Shown here piece by piece: positions 11,990-23,981 of a stretch of 64,000 nucleotides of DNA. The translations under genes were made by a program, and so were the position numbers. The notes below the pieces were generated by a model. The model saw nothing but the letters and a program-made list of their open reading frames with translations, made no database searches and was not told the origin of the DNA. Positions within the stretch are counted from its first letter, which is position 1. Every line of letters begins with the position of its first letter. Source of the DNA: Uranotaenia lowii (Eukaryota > Arthropoda > Insecta > Diptera > Culicidae); contig NC_073692.1 in the NCBI RefSeq assembly GCF_029784155.1, positions 15,667,752 through 15,731,751 on the forward strand. Direction: 5' to 3'.

Positions 11990-14900
11990 TTTTCTCATTT
12001 TGTCATTTTTGTCATTTCTGTACTTTTTGTAATTTTTGTCATTTTTATAATTTTCGTTATTTTTGTAATTTTTGTAATTTTTGTCATTTTTATAATTTTT
12101 GTAATTTTTGTAATTTTTGTAATTTTTGTAATTTTTGTAATTTTTGTAATTTTTGTAATTTTTGTAATTTTTGTAATTTTTGTAATTTTTGTAATTTTCG
12201 TAATTTTTATAATTTTTGTAATTTTTGTAATTTTTGTAATTTTTGTAATTTTTGTAATTTTTGTAATTTTTGTAATTTTTGTAATTTTTGTAATTTTTGT
12301 AATTTTTGTAATTTTTGTAATTTTTGTAATTTTTGTAATTTTTGTAATTTTTGTAATTTTTGTAATTTTTGTAATTTTTGTAATTTTTGTAATTTTTGTA
12401 ATTTTTGTAATTTTTGTAATTTTTGTAATTTTTGTAATTTTTGTAATTTTTGTAATTTTTGTAATTTTTGTAATTTTTGTAATTTTTGTAATTTTTGTAA
12501 TTTTTGTAATTTTTGTCATTTTTGTCATTTTTGTCATTTTTGTCATTTTTGTCATTTTTGTCATTTTTGTCATTTTTGTCATTTTTGTCATTTTTGTCAT
12601 TTTTGTCATTTTTGTCATTTTTGTCATTTTTGTCATTTTTGTCATTTTTGTCATTTTTGTCATTTTTGTCATTTTTGTCATTTTTGTCATTTTTGTCATT
12701 TTTGTCATTTTTGTCATTTTTGTCATTTTGGTCATTTTTGTCATTTTTGTCATTTTTGTCATTTTTGTCATTTTTATCATTTTTGTCATTTTTGTCATTT
12801 TTGTCATTTTTTGTCATTTTCGTCATTTTGTCATTTTTGTCATTTTGTCATTTTTGTCATTTTTGTCATTTTTGTCATTTTTGTCATTTTAGTCATTTTT
12901 GTCATTTTTGTCATTTTTGTCATTTTTGTCATTTTTGTCATTTTTGTCATTTTTGTCATTTTTGTCATTTTTGTCATTTTTGTCATTTTTGTCATTTTTG
13001 TCATTTTTGTCATTTTTGTCATTTTTGTCATTTTTGTCATTTTTGTCATTTTTGTCATTTTTGTCATTTTTGTCATTTTTGTCATTTTTGTCATTTTTGT
13101 CATTTTTGTCATTTTTGTCATTTTTGTCATTTTTGTCATTTTTGTCATTTTTGTCATTTTTGTCATTTTTGTCATTTTTGTCATTTTTGTCATTTTTGTC
13201 ATTTTTGTCATTTTTGTCATTTTTGTCATTTTTGTCATTTTTGTCATTTTTGTCATTTTTGTCATTTTTGTCATTTTTGTCATTTTTGTCATTTTTGTCA
13301 TTTTTGTCATTTTTGTCATTTTTGTCATTTTTGTCATTTTTGTCATTTTTGTCATTTTTGTCATTTTTGTCATTTTTGTCATTTTTGTCATTTTTGTCAT
13401 TTTTGTCATTTTTGTCATTTTTGTCATTTTTGTCATTTTTGTCATTTTCGTCATTTTTGTCATTTTTGTCATTTTTTGTCATTTTCGTCATTTTGTCATT
13501 TTTGTCATTTTGTCATTTTTGTCATTTTTGTCATTTTTGTCATTTCTGTCATTTTTGTCATTTTTGTCATTTTTGTCATTTTTGTCATTTTTGTCATTTT
13601 TGTCATTTTTGTCATTTTTGTCATTTTTGTCATTTTTGTCATTTTTGTCATTTTTGTCATTTTTGTCATTTTTGTCATTTTTGTCATTTTTGTCATTTTT
13701 GTCATTTTTGTCATTTTTGTCATTTTTGTCATTTTTTTCTTTTTTGTCATTTTTGTCATTTTTGTCATTTTTGTCATTTTTGTCATTTTTGTCATTTTTG
13801 TCATTTTTGTCATTTTTGTCATTTTTGTCATTTTTGTCATTTTTGTCATTTTTGTCATTTTTGTCATTTTTGTCATTTTTGTCATTTTTGTCATTTTTGT
13901 CATTTTTGTCATTTTTGTCATTTTTGTCATTTTTGTCATTTTTGTCATTTTTGTCATTTTTGTCATTTTTGTCATTTTTGTCATTTTTGTCATTTTTGTC
14001 ATTTTTGTCATTTTTGTCATTTTTGTCATTTTTGTCATTTTTGTCATTTTTGTCATTTTTGTCATTTTTGTCATTTTTGTCATTTTTGTCATTTTTGTCA
14101 TTTTTGTCATTTTTGTCATTTTTGTCATTTTTGTCATTTTTGTCATTTTTGTCATTTTTGTCATTTTTGTCATTTTTGTCATTTTTGTCATTTTTGTCAT
14201 TTTTGTCATTTTTGTCATTTTTGTCATTTTTGTCATTTTTGTCATTTTTGTCATTTTTGTCATTTTTATCATTTTTGTCATTTTTGTCATTTTTTGTCAT
14301 TTTCGTCATTTTTGTCATTTTGTCATTTTTGTCATTTTTGTCATTTTTGTCATTTTTGTCATTTTTGTCATTTTTGTCATTTTAGTCATTTTTGTCATTT
14401 TTGTCATTTTTGTCATTTTTGTCATTTTTGTCATTTTTGTCATTTTTGTCATTTTTGTCATTTTTGTCATTTTTGTCATTTTTGTCATTTTTGTCATTTT
14501 TGTCATTTTTGTCATTTTTGTCATTTTTGTCATTTTTGTCATTTTTGTCATTTTTGTCATTTTTGTCATTTTTGTCATTTTTGTCATTTTTGTCATTTTT
14601 GTCATTTTTGTCATTTTTGTCATTTTTGTCATTTTTGTCATTTTTGTCATTTTTGTCATTTTTGTCATTTTTGTCATTTTTGTCATTTTTGTCATTTTTG
14701 TCATTTTTGTCATTTTTGTCATTTTTGTCATTTTTGTCATTTTTGTCATTTTTGTCATTTTTGTCATTTTTGTCATTTTTTGTCATTTTTGTCATTTTTG
14801 TCATTTTTGTCATTTTTATCATTTTTGTCATTTTTGTCATTTTTGTCATTTTTTGTCATTTTCGTCATTTTGTCATTTTTGTCATTTTGTCATTTTTGTC

Positions 14901-15590
14901 ATTTTTGTCATTTTTGTCATTTTTGTCATTTTTGTCATTTTTGTCATTTTTGTCATTTTTGTCATTTTTGTCATTTTTGTCATTTTTGTCATTTTTGTCA
15001 TTTTTGTCATTTTTGTCATTTTTGTCATTTTTGTCATTTTTGTCATTTTTGTCATTTTTGTCATTTTTGTCATTTTTGTCATTTTTGTCATTTTTGTCAT
15101 TTTTGTCATTTTTGTCATTTTTGTCATTTTTGTCATTTTTGTCATTTTTGTCATTTTTGTCATTTTTGTCATTTTTGTCATTTTTGTCATTTTTGTCATT
15201 TTTGTCATTTTTGTCATTTTTGTCATTTTTGTCATTTTTGTCATTTTTGTCATTTTTGTCATTTTTGTCGATTTTGTCATTTTTGTCATTTTGTCATTTT
15301 TGTCATTTTGTCATTTTTGTCATTTTTGTCATTTTTGTCATTTTTGTCATTTTTGTCATTTTTGTCATTTTTGTCATTTTGTCATTTTGTCATTTTGTCG
15401 TTTTTGTCATTTTTGTCATTTTTGTTATTTTTCTCATTTTTGTCATTTTTGTCATTTTTGTCATTTTTGTCATTTTTGTCATTTTTGTCATTTTTGTCAT
15501 TTTTGTTATTTTTCTCATTTTTGTCATTTTTGTCATTTTTGTCATTTTTGTCATTTTTGACATTTTTGTCAATTTTTGTAATTTTTGTTA
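11990..15590. repeat. 9-bp satellite array, (ATTTTTGTA)n then (ATTTTTGTC)n, 3.6 kb
   Basis: Almost every base belongs to a 9-base unit. Up to about 12515 the unit is mostly ATTTTTGTA; from there to the end it is ATTTTTGTC. A compound variant cassette (10-base ATTTTTTGTC, then ATTTTCGTC, then alternating 8- and 9-base units) recurs near 12800, 13470, 14290 and 14850, and a partial form near 15270. The cassettes near 12774 and 14815 are identical over about 80 bases. ATTTTAGTC appears near 12888 and 14381. This is higher-order structure expected from segmental amplification. The very long ORFs on both strands arise because the unit is a multiple of three and has no stop in several frames; they are not genes. 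Confidence 0.95.
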
Positions 15591-15599
15591 TGTTTGTTT

Positions 15600-17060
15600 A
15601 ATTATTTTCTCTTTTTATCAAGCTTCTGATAAAACTGCCAACTCATTCTTTAGAAGAACACTTTTTGTTCAGTTGTAGACGCTGGTTTCATCAACACAAA
15701 ACTTCTCCGTAAGCCCCAAAAAACATCACGAATTATCACTTACGTTAGAGGTTTTGCGAACGTCATCTGTACCAATTATTTCGGGAAACATTCGAGTCTG
15801 ATCCGGACAGGTGAAAATGACGAAGTTGTGTGATCGTCAATGGCCCCAAGTTCTTCGTCATAAAAGCATTCATGACGTTAGTTGTTAAATGTTTCCTCGA
15901 TTCAAAGTAATTCTGGTGGATCACCGAGAAAGGGTGTAACTGGTGGTCAATTACATGTGCTTGTTGTAGATGACAGCGATTTGCGGTTACAAACTACTAT
16001 TTTTTCTAACGAACCCATCACCATATCGTACTAATAGTCGGTAATCAGAGCCACCCCCCTTGCTCAACAGCAAAATAGAAAATCAGCCGAGGGTAAGTGC
16101 TGCTTGGCTCCATTGACGTATGTAGGTTCGGCCGACTTCCATTCATCGATCGATCACGATCAACAGACTCGGTGCTGCCACTCAGACACGAGCTTATGAT
16201 TACAATCAATCGCGTCGAGTTGTAGCTAGAGGATTTGATTGGATAACATCAGGCGCCCAACCAGACTACAGCAGCAACTAAATACTTAAGTGCATGTCAC
16301 TATTCATTGCAGGCCTTTTTTGTGTAGTAGGAAAAGTACTAGTGCATCATCACCTGAAGGCCGATCAATTTGCGGTTTGAGGTTACTTACGTATATTTGC
16401 GGGATTAAAATGATTAATCTGCTAAGGGCAGGTTATAGGCTATTACGTTTGAACCATCTGAATGATTAATGAATGGTTTTTGTTTTGTTTGTATTCAAGT
16501 AGTTGATGCTACGGATTATAATCTCAAGGAAGAGAGAAAAATTTAAATATTTGAACATCACAAATTACGGTCTGGCAATTATCATTTGCCAAATATTGCT
16601 AAAGGACATTATTCATGATGGTAGGCTCAATGGCCACTCGAACAAACAACAGGGTTTAAGGCCTATCGGAAAATCCTTGAGCTTGAGTTCGCTAATATTT
16701 CCGGTCCACCTACTGCCCCTCGTGGCCAATGGCTTGCATTCCGTGATTGGTTCGAGATAATCAACATTGCACAATGAACCAAAAGGAAGGTACTGGAAAC
16801 AAGCATTACAATCTCACTGTACAGTATTGAGAACCTTCTTCTTTTATGTGAACCAATAACGATGCCGGCCAAGTCCATGTAGCCGATAGTGGTAAGAGAA
16901 GTGGAGAATGTGGAGATACGTTTAGCGGAGACCGGCTGTATGCCATCCCTCCAAGAATTTCCATGCTGAGGTGAAGGTAACTGTTGTGTGACATACCACA
17001 CAACCATGCTAGGCGATTGAATCACTTGATACCTATGCTCCTCTTCTCCTAAGTTTCCTA
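15600..17060. other. Unannotated intergenic DNA
   Basis: I see no supported gene. A 158-codon minus-strand ORF (17139-16663) begins inside the RTE-associated block and continues into this region without any recognisable domain; I treat it as chance or decayed element sequence. Confidence 0.35.
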
Positions 17061-17345
17061 TTGAAATGACTGCGCTTCGTTTAGAAGCGGTAGAAGCGCA
17101 GTGAACCCCTATCAATCGTGACCTTCGCCTCAGGCCCATATTTCGCCCGATTATAGTTTTCGCCTTTCAGCCTTCTCGCTTTATGTTTGCGGCTCACATC
17201 TCTTATAGGCCCTTTGCTGTCGGCTAGCAGAACTTGTTGTTCATCGGGTTAGAGTGACTTGGCTAGGAGAATCCTCCTGGCCAAGTCACTCCGTGGGAGA
17301 GAAGGAGAAACCCTTAACCCCCACGATCGCCACTGCAACGTTATT
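17060..17345 (-). repeat. Repeat block associated with RTE copies (also at about 24790-25110)
   Basis: On the minus strand this carries GGGTTTCTCC, AACAAGTTCTGCTAGCCGACAG-like, GAGATGTGAGCCGCAAA and GGGTTCACTGC segments that recur in the same order on the plus strand at 24785-25110 inside RTE copy D. It ends in a 10-bp-stem hairpin (ACTGCGCTTC ... GAAGCGCAGT). In both places it follows the codons for SLLDV or SLIDV of the endonuclease. It may be a separate short element or a subfamily insertion. Confidence 0.5.
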
Positions 17346-17790
17346 TACGTTAAACTAAACGTCAAGATCACTGCAACCTCCTTCATATGACTAGCATTGC
17401 AATCAACATCAATAAGGCTATTTCTCCATTTTCGGCTGATGCAGATGTGGTCAATTTGATTTTCTGTTCGGCCATTCCGGGAAAGCCAAGTGACCTTTAT
17501 GATGGTCGTAGGGGGAAGAGCGATCCACCGATCACCATGATATTGTTGCCACAAAATTCTACAAACAGCTCTCCGTTTTCGCTCATCTGTTTTAAACCAT
17601 GGCGCCCCTTGATGCGCTCAAAGTCCTGATGATTAGAGCCAATTTTAGCGATGGAGTCGCCTAAGTAGATTTGAATGTCACCCTTCGGAATTTCCTCAAA
17701 TACGTTGTTCAATTGACTGTAAACTGCCCTTTCTCCTGCAAATCGGCAACGTCAGCTGGCGCATAACACTAGACCATTGTAAGGTTTCTA
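17345..17790 (-). mobile_element. RTE-type retrotransposon, endonuclease fragment (copy B)
   Basis: The minus strand encodes part of an exonuclease-endonuclease-phosphatase-type domain: VFEEIPKGDIQIYLGDS, GRHGLKQMSENGELFVEFCG and, after a frame change, VTWLSRNGRTENQIDHICIS followed by RKWRNSLIDV. The GD(S/F)NAKIG and DHICIS motifs match the fuller copy F at 43685-45285. It is broken by frameshifts and cut off on the 3' side by the repeat block at 17060-17345. Confidence 0.75.
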
Positions 17791-17794
17791 ACCC

Positions 17795-18515
17795 GTGTTC
17801 AACACCATCAACTTTTACACGAAGTGAATTTGACGATCGATTGGCATTCTAAGTAACCTTTCATTCGAGTTATGTTGCAGTTTGATACGTTGATCAGATA
17901 TTTGAGCTTCGATTAACAATTTATGTCACTCTTTATGTGAGGTGTGTTGCAGTCTTATACGATGTTCAGAGATTTGAGCAGTAACATTTTATGGGACGTT
18001 CGTTGTAGTGTTATTCGATACCAATCATTAAACGACCTTTATATGTTATGTATAAGACTTTCCAGGAAAACGCCAAATGAAATCGTAAATGAACTTTTTT
18101 ATACCGTGGTTGACTTAATGGAAATCTTTCGATTGCTTTGATTCAGTAGATTTGCAGATATTTAAAAAAAAAATGTGACTTATTAAACATTTTCATGACT
18201 ACGTAGTGGGTATAAAATATTGATCACTCTCACTTTTTACACCGTTGAAACTCAGGCGCATAACTAGTTTTCGCAGTACGTAGAGTTGATTTCAAACAAA
18301 TAAATAAACGCCTATCGTCTTCCAAATCTTGAACGTAAATTTAAGCTTTCCCGTGATCCTGGTTGCCGTTCGTACCATGGGGTAGAATCTTCTGCCATTT
18401 GGTTTCGAGCGAGTCAAATAATCTAAAAAATTGGAACTAATTAGTGGAAATCTGTACCAAACTTGTTTTTTTATTTCATTTTACCAGCAAATTAACTGGG
18501 AAACAAATTCTATTA
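17795..18515. other. AT-rich intergenic DNA
   Basis: No gene is supported. The 23-mer reading ATCTTTCGATTGCTTTGATT plus CAG at 18123-18145 recurs at about 47052-47074, where it forms one arm of a hairpin, so part of this region belongs to a dispersed repeat. Confidence 0.35.
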
Positions 18516-18519
18516 CAGC

Positions 18520-19925
18520 GGTCTGAAATCGGCGAAACACACTGATGTACGCGCCAGGTTGCTGACCAAAATGGAGAACGAAACAGACAAAGCCCCAGCC
18601 ACTCTTCAGTTGCTTATTGAACATTGAGTTTCAACGCCTCGCCAATCTGAAGGAAGACACGTCGAGGATTGAACATCAATAAAGCTTTAAATCATCCGTC
18701 AATGCCGTCAGAAACATGAAAAGTGCACCGAGCGCGTCGCAGCAAAATTCTCCGAAACTACCCAAGTCACCGTGCTGGCAGTGCGGTGAAATGCATTTTG
18801 TGAAAGAGTGCCCATTCAACAACCATCTTTGGCAGAATTGTAACCGCACCGGCCACAAAGGAGGTTACTGTTCTCGCAATCACAAAAGCACCGCCAACAT
18901 CTCAAGCACAATCCACCACAAGGATGATAAGAAGCGTTCCAGAATGAAGAAGCGTTCCAGCGCCTAATCCAGAGTGGTGTTCATCATCAATCAAGTTGAA
19001 CATCGTGCAAGCCGCATGAAGTATTCAGTTCTTGTCAACGGACAGCCCGTTTCACTACAGATAGACTCTGTCAGTGATATATCCATTATTTCCACAAAAG
19101 TGTGGGAACAAATCTGCAAACCTATCATGAAGCCTTCTTCGAGTCAAGCTACAAATGCATCTGGTCAACCGCTAACCCTCCTTGGCGAATTCAACTGCGA
19201 TGTAACAATCAACGACCAAACCCAGCAAACAAGGTGTTTCGTGACGTCGGTTACCGGTTTGAACCTGATAGGCATTGAATGGATAGACCTTTTTGATCTA
19301 TGATCTATTCCGTTTAAATCTATCCGCAATCAAGTCGCAACATTTTCACCGGAAAGCAAGCTAAGCCAGAAGTTGATTCGATCGAGGAGAGAAACTCTCG
19401 AAGATGCTCTTCAAACGTCATCACTTCTACTTCTTTCGAAGCCAACTCGAGTGAAGCTCAGCTCCGTGATGAACCGCCAAATTGAAACAATCAACCAAAA
19501 ACATGGTGCAATCTCCAAACAGTTCAAGCAAGGTGATACAGTTTACGCAAAGTTACATCACAAGAACTCTTGCTCCTGGAAAGCCGGGGTGGTCATCGAA
19601 CGGATTGGCAATGTGAATTAAAACGTTCATCTTTAAGAATCTCAACGTCTCATCAGGTCCCATGCCAATCAGCTCCTCACACGTCCGTCCGAAGAGGTGG
19701 AATCCAAAACCGAATCTCCATTATCGATTTTCCTGGATGGATTTGGTCTTGAAATTCCGCAACTTGTACGACCTTACCTCAAGCCGATGAAACAGTGCCG
19801 GAACCAGCAGAACCCCACTCTAACTCATTCCTAACAGACGAGGATCGCTCGAGACTGATGAAGGGTAAATACTGGATGTTTTAGCGGGGGAGAAATGATA
19901 CATCGAAGCAATCATGAAAACGTAA
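18520..19925 (+). mobile_element. Ty3/gypsy LTR-retrotransposon remnant with internal deletion
   Basis: Degraded gag reads up to about 18715. Then 18716-18967 encodes a nucleocapsid tail with one good zinc knuckle (CWQCGEMHFVKEC) and a second whose first Cys is lost (QNCNRTGHKGGYC). ORF 18974-19303 is a retropepsin-like protease in which the D-T/S-G motif reads LQIDSVSDISII, so the active-site Gly is missing. The sequence then jumps, at about 19370, to the C-terminal tail of an integrase (FKQGDTVYAKLHHKNS, VVIERIGNVN), ending near 19890 with a purine-rich GCGGGGGAGAAATG that could be a polypurine tract. Reverse transcriptase, RNase H and the integrase core are absent. No flanking LTRs were identified. 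Confidence 0.8.
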
Positions 19926-19975
19926 AGTTCGAGGCAATCCATGACTTTGACATCAAGCACATGGAGTGAAAATTT

Positions 19976-21495
19976 TGTTAGTTCAATGTTAGTCTTTCGC
20001 CCTCGCTGGCTGAAATAGAAGCGGCAATCATAGACATGAAATCCAACAAAGCACCTGGTATCGATTGCATCTCTGCTGAAATGCTGAAAGCCGACCCTGC
20101 CAAATGTTGCACCGTCTTTTCGCTGACATTTGGGTTAATGCAACATTCCCGGCCGACTGGATGCCGGGTATCCTCGTAAAGGTCCCGAAGAAAGGAGACC
20201 TGACGGAGTGCGATAACTGGCGAGGCATAACGTTGTACAACCCTCAAAGTACTCTGCAAAGTAATCCTTCACAGGATTCAGGAGAAAATCGACACTACAT
20301 TCCGACGGCAACAAGCTGAATTCCGATCCGGACGATCATGTGAGGACCACATCACAACGCAACGAATCATACTGGAACAAATCAACGAATTCCAGGACTC
20401 TATTTTGCTGGTGTTCGTTGATTTCGAAAAAGCATTCGACCGACTTGACCATGAAAACATCTGGGCGGCTCTAAGGCGACGAGGAGTCCCAGAAAAACTA
20501 GTCCATTTCATCGAAGCACAGTACGTGCCATTTTCGAACAAGGTCTTGCACGACGGTGTCTTGTCCGAACCAATCCCGGTAATTGCTGGAGTGAGACAAG
20601 GATGTATCTTATCACCGCTTCTTTTTCTAATCGTAATGGATGAGTTTCTGGCTGGATCGATCGACTGTGCACCGAACCGAGGATTGCCGTGGAATCTTTC
20701 AATAATGGAGCAACTGAACGATCTGGCTGACGATATAGTTTTGCTTGCCCAAAGACAACAAGACATGCAGAGCAAACTCGACGACCTCACCGAAAGCTCC
20801 AAGGCAGCAGGTCTCAAAGTCAATGTCGGAAAGACCAAGTCGAGATCAACACAGGAATTCCCTCCAGTTACATGGTAGCTGGGCAACGAGTTGAGAAAGT
20901 GGAGTGCTTCCAGTATCTTGGTAGCCATATTACGCCTGATGGTGAAGAGAATCGAAACTCGGATCAGAAAAGCCCGATTGGCATTTGCAAATCTCCGGAA
21001 CATCTGGCGCTCACGTCAGATATCTCTATGAACGAAAATTCGAATCTTCAATTCAAACGTCAAATCCGTATTGCTGAACGGGTGTGAAACTTGGTGAATA
21101 TATGCGGTAACGTTGCGAAAACTGCAAGTATTTATAAACCGCTGCCTGCGGAATATCAAGGACCTCAAATGAGAAACTACATCGCCGGTGTCATCAAAGG
21201 GCGCTAGAAATCGAGATTCTGGAACGTAAGTGGACATGGATTGGGTACACGCTGCGGAAAGATAAGAAGGAGATTTGCAGAGAGGCGCTTGAATGGAATC
21301 CAGGGGACATCGAAGAAGAGGCAGACCCAGAAATCCTTGGCGGGGAAGCCTAGCCTCCGAAATCCGAACTGTCGAAGAGAGTCTTGACTAGGACCAAGTG
21401 AAGACGCTGGCTCCGGATCGTCAACAGTGGAGGTCTTTTACCATGGCTTTATGCACCGGAGGATCGGCGCCGGAACATTAAGTAAGTAAGTACGC
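19976..21495 (+). mobile_element. RTE-type retrotransposon, reverse-transcriptase half and 3' end (copy C)
   Basis: The plus strand encodes, with frameshifts, AEIEAAIIDMKSNKAPGID, WMPGILVKVPKKGDLTECDNW, then an uninterrupted stretch from 20405 to 20878 with LVFVDFEKAFDRLDHENIW (motif A region), AGVRQGCILSPLLF (motif B) and LADDIVLLA (the DD catalytic box, with Leu replacing the usual Tyr/Phe). The C-terminal tail runs to about 21470 and the copy ends in AAGTAAGTAAGTA. There is no endonuclease. It lies about 50 bp after the gypsy remnant. At least four frame breaks make it inactive. Confidence 0.85.
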
Positions 21496-21499
21496 TTTG

Positions 21500-22860
21500 C
21501 TTCTAGGATTGCTCTTCCGGTGTGTCATTGAAGCTTCAAAAAAAAAAACATCATCCGGTTTTAGTAAGTCTACAACATCGTTTGGATTTTCATTGCGACG
21601 GCTGATTTTTACTTTCAACTTTTTTGCAGTACGACTTCAAAACTTAAAGTAAAAAGTTCATTAGCCGATTGACGCAGGTCTTGAAACGAAATGCTCAGAA
21701 AGAACGAACTTACGTAACTCAAAATTCGAAATTATTCTCTTGGACCTTCTCTTGGACAAAAAGTTGATTTGTTAAATTGATCGACAAATATAGCCACTCA
21801 ACTTTCCCATGTAATCGAACAAAACAAACTCATTTTATGGGAAAACCTTTTCCCGGTACCGCTGCTCCAGGTACAACGTCAATAATTGATTATACCGGAA
21901 AAAGATTTCCCGCTGCTGCTGCTGGCGAATGTCCTTCGAACAGACTTTTTGCACCGAATCGACCGGCCGGGATCCGGAGCCGGAGAAAGCTCATTTACGT
22001 ACGTACATACACATCGAAGCTCCAACAAACAACCTACGCACTTTTCAGGGACTTTTTCCCGGTTTTTGTTATGCCCGGCCGGCCGCGCGCCCGTTGTTGC
22101 TGGAAGCGTAAAAAGGACCTTCGCTATGACCGTCATCACTGGTTCCAAGATCAAGGACTTGCGCACAAGGACTTTGGAGTTTTACCGCAATACTTCAGCA
22201 GCAGCATCACGAGGCTCTGGTTTTCATTCATAGATCCTGCGGAAGACACCGGTCGGTTTGCTGTCGTTTTACGTAAATGGATCCCTCGCCCCTTAGGCCA
22301 CGCGTTCCGAATGACGTCATTCGGTGGTTCGACCTTCACATTGGGCTCTCCCATGTACCCGGCCTTTTTCATTCACGGTCGTCTGTACGAGAGATGGCTT
22401 AGGTATTGTTGGTGTGTGACTGTGCCACCCCAGTCAGTAGTCTCATCCCACTTTCTCTCTACTACTACGAACGCCGGGCTCCGATTCATTCACCGGCGAA
22501 ATCCGGACCGGAAAAGTTATTTTTCCACGGCCATTGACGTAAGCAGCGAGCTGATCCTGGTGGTAGTAAAGCGTTTACCGTTGCTGCTTCGAGCGTTCTA
22601 GTGAAAAAAGGATGATGATGTGGATGTGTGTTGGTGTTGTGGAGGCTTCATTTCTACAACATGCGGGCCGCAAACGTGCTCATGACCGTGGCAAAGAAAA
22701 CTGCCTTCAGCCCGTCAAGGACGTTGCGGCAGCAAACACAACACATCACATCACCCACAACCACACACCACCATCGCACATCATCGTCGGCTTGAATGAA
22801 AACGTGTGCCGCGTGTGGTGAAAAATCTACCCACCACCACCCTCAGAACAATATTTGCAC
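21500..22860. other. GC-rich region of unknown function with a 274-codon ORF
   Basis: This segment is GC-rich compared with its neighbours, like the promoter region at the left edge. The longest plus-strand ORF (21777-22601, 274 codons) has ordinary composition but no recognisable domain, signal peptide or membrane segment, and other frames are also partly open. A CRE-centred palindrome lies at 22307-22324. It may be a promoter or noncoding exon of a gene outside the window, or the ORF may be real; I cannot tell. Confidence 0.3.
22307..22324. promoter_or_regulatory. 18-bp perfect palindrome centred on a CRE
   Basis: CCGAATGACGTCATTCGG equals its own reverse complement over all 18 bases and contains TGACGTCA, the CREB/ATF full site. 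It lies in the GC-rich island at 21.8-22.8 kb. Confidence 0.45.
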
Positions 22861-22864
22861 AGCT

Positions 22865-23740
22865 TCAACCGAACCATGTGCTTCCTAAAATATCCTTTAA
22901 GCTCCCTGCTGGCTGGGATGGTGGGGCATAAAGGTAATCATCGGTTTCCGGTCCCGGAAGCCAAACAGGAATTAATGTTTTCCATTTGAAATCTAATAAA
23001 TTTGATCGCTTTTCGAAGGCGTAAATTGATAATTGACAAGAAGTTTTGGGCGATTTTCAAAAAAAAGTGGGACGGAAATAGGGACCTGACAGCTAAACGC
23101 CGGAGTTATTACGTCAATTGGTGGACCATTTTCCGAATTCGAGGATGAATGGAACGCGTTTTGTTCGGATTCTGGTTCAAACCATCATCGGTAGAAAAGG
23201 CTCGATTTAATCAATTGAACCGTGGAGCAGTGGCACAATGATTAAATATTTATCGAACTGATTCCAACTTTTGGCAGATTTTGATGGTGAGTAGAAATAG
23301 GAGTGCCTGTTCAGGTTAAATATGGCTAACCTAGAAAGAAAACTTATATGCAGAGTGTGTCGGTCCTTATAATTCAAACAGCTGTAACTTGTCAACCACT
23401 TATTTGAATTTCACAAACTATTTTTTTTTTTTGAAACAACATCAACTTATGATTTTCAACGATTTAACTCATCGTTAAAAATTGGTTTAAAATGTTGTAA
23501 ATGCGTTAAGTTTTACACTTTTCGACTGTGTTTTGAATTTTCAATTGTACATAAATTCGAAAAATCGTGCAAATTTATTAGTTTTGATCAAATTACATCA
23601 AATTTCCCATGCAATACCTTTTGTTGAGGTACAATAATAAAATTTTGTAACATGTATTTTTTATGGATCTTAGACTAACAACCTACTGCTCTTGATATTA
23701 AAAATAAAACTTCGGCAACGACTTTTAGCATGAAATCACG
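22865..23740. other. AT-rich intergenic DNA
   Basis: Nothing recognisable: short ORFs only, no tandem repeat, no element end. Confidence 0.35.
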
Positions 23741-23981
23741 GACTAAATTGGAACTTGGAATGTTTCGACCCTTGCCCAGCCAGGTAAGTTGGCTCAAATT
23801 GCTAGAGAAGCTAGCCGCCTCAAGCTAGAGATATTGGGATTGAGAACTGGAGAACTGGAGAACACAAGACACAGTCCGGGCAAGTCCTGCTTTACTCAGG
23901 CATAAGAGGAGAACACGCTACTCGGGAACGAGTAGCTGGTTTCCTGTTGAACCCGCAGGCCCATGCGGCCCTTATTAGATG

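Noticed and set aside
11990..15590. CRISPR array
   Set aside because: Units are 9 bp with no unique spacers, and the genome is eukaryotic.
11861..15678. Very long ORFs (up to about 1,000 codons) on both strands encoding repeated short peptides
   Set aside because: They are translations of a 9-bp satellite. A unit divisible by three without stops keeps several frames open; there is no start context, splice structure or complexity.
16663..17139. 158-codon minus-strand protein gene
   Set aside because: It overlaps the RTE-associated repeat block and has no recognisable domain; the frame is likely chance.
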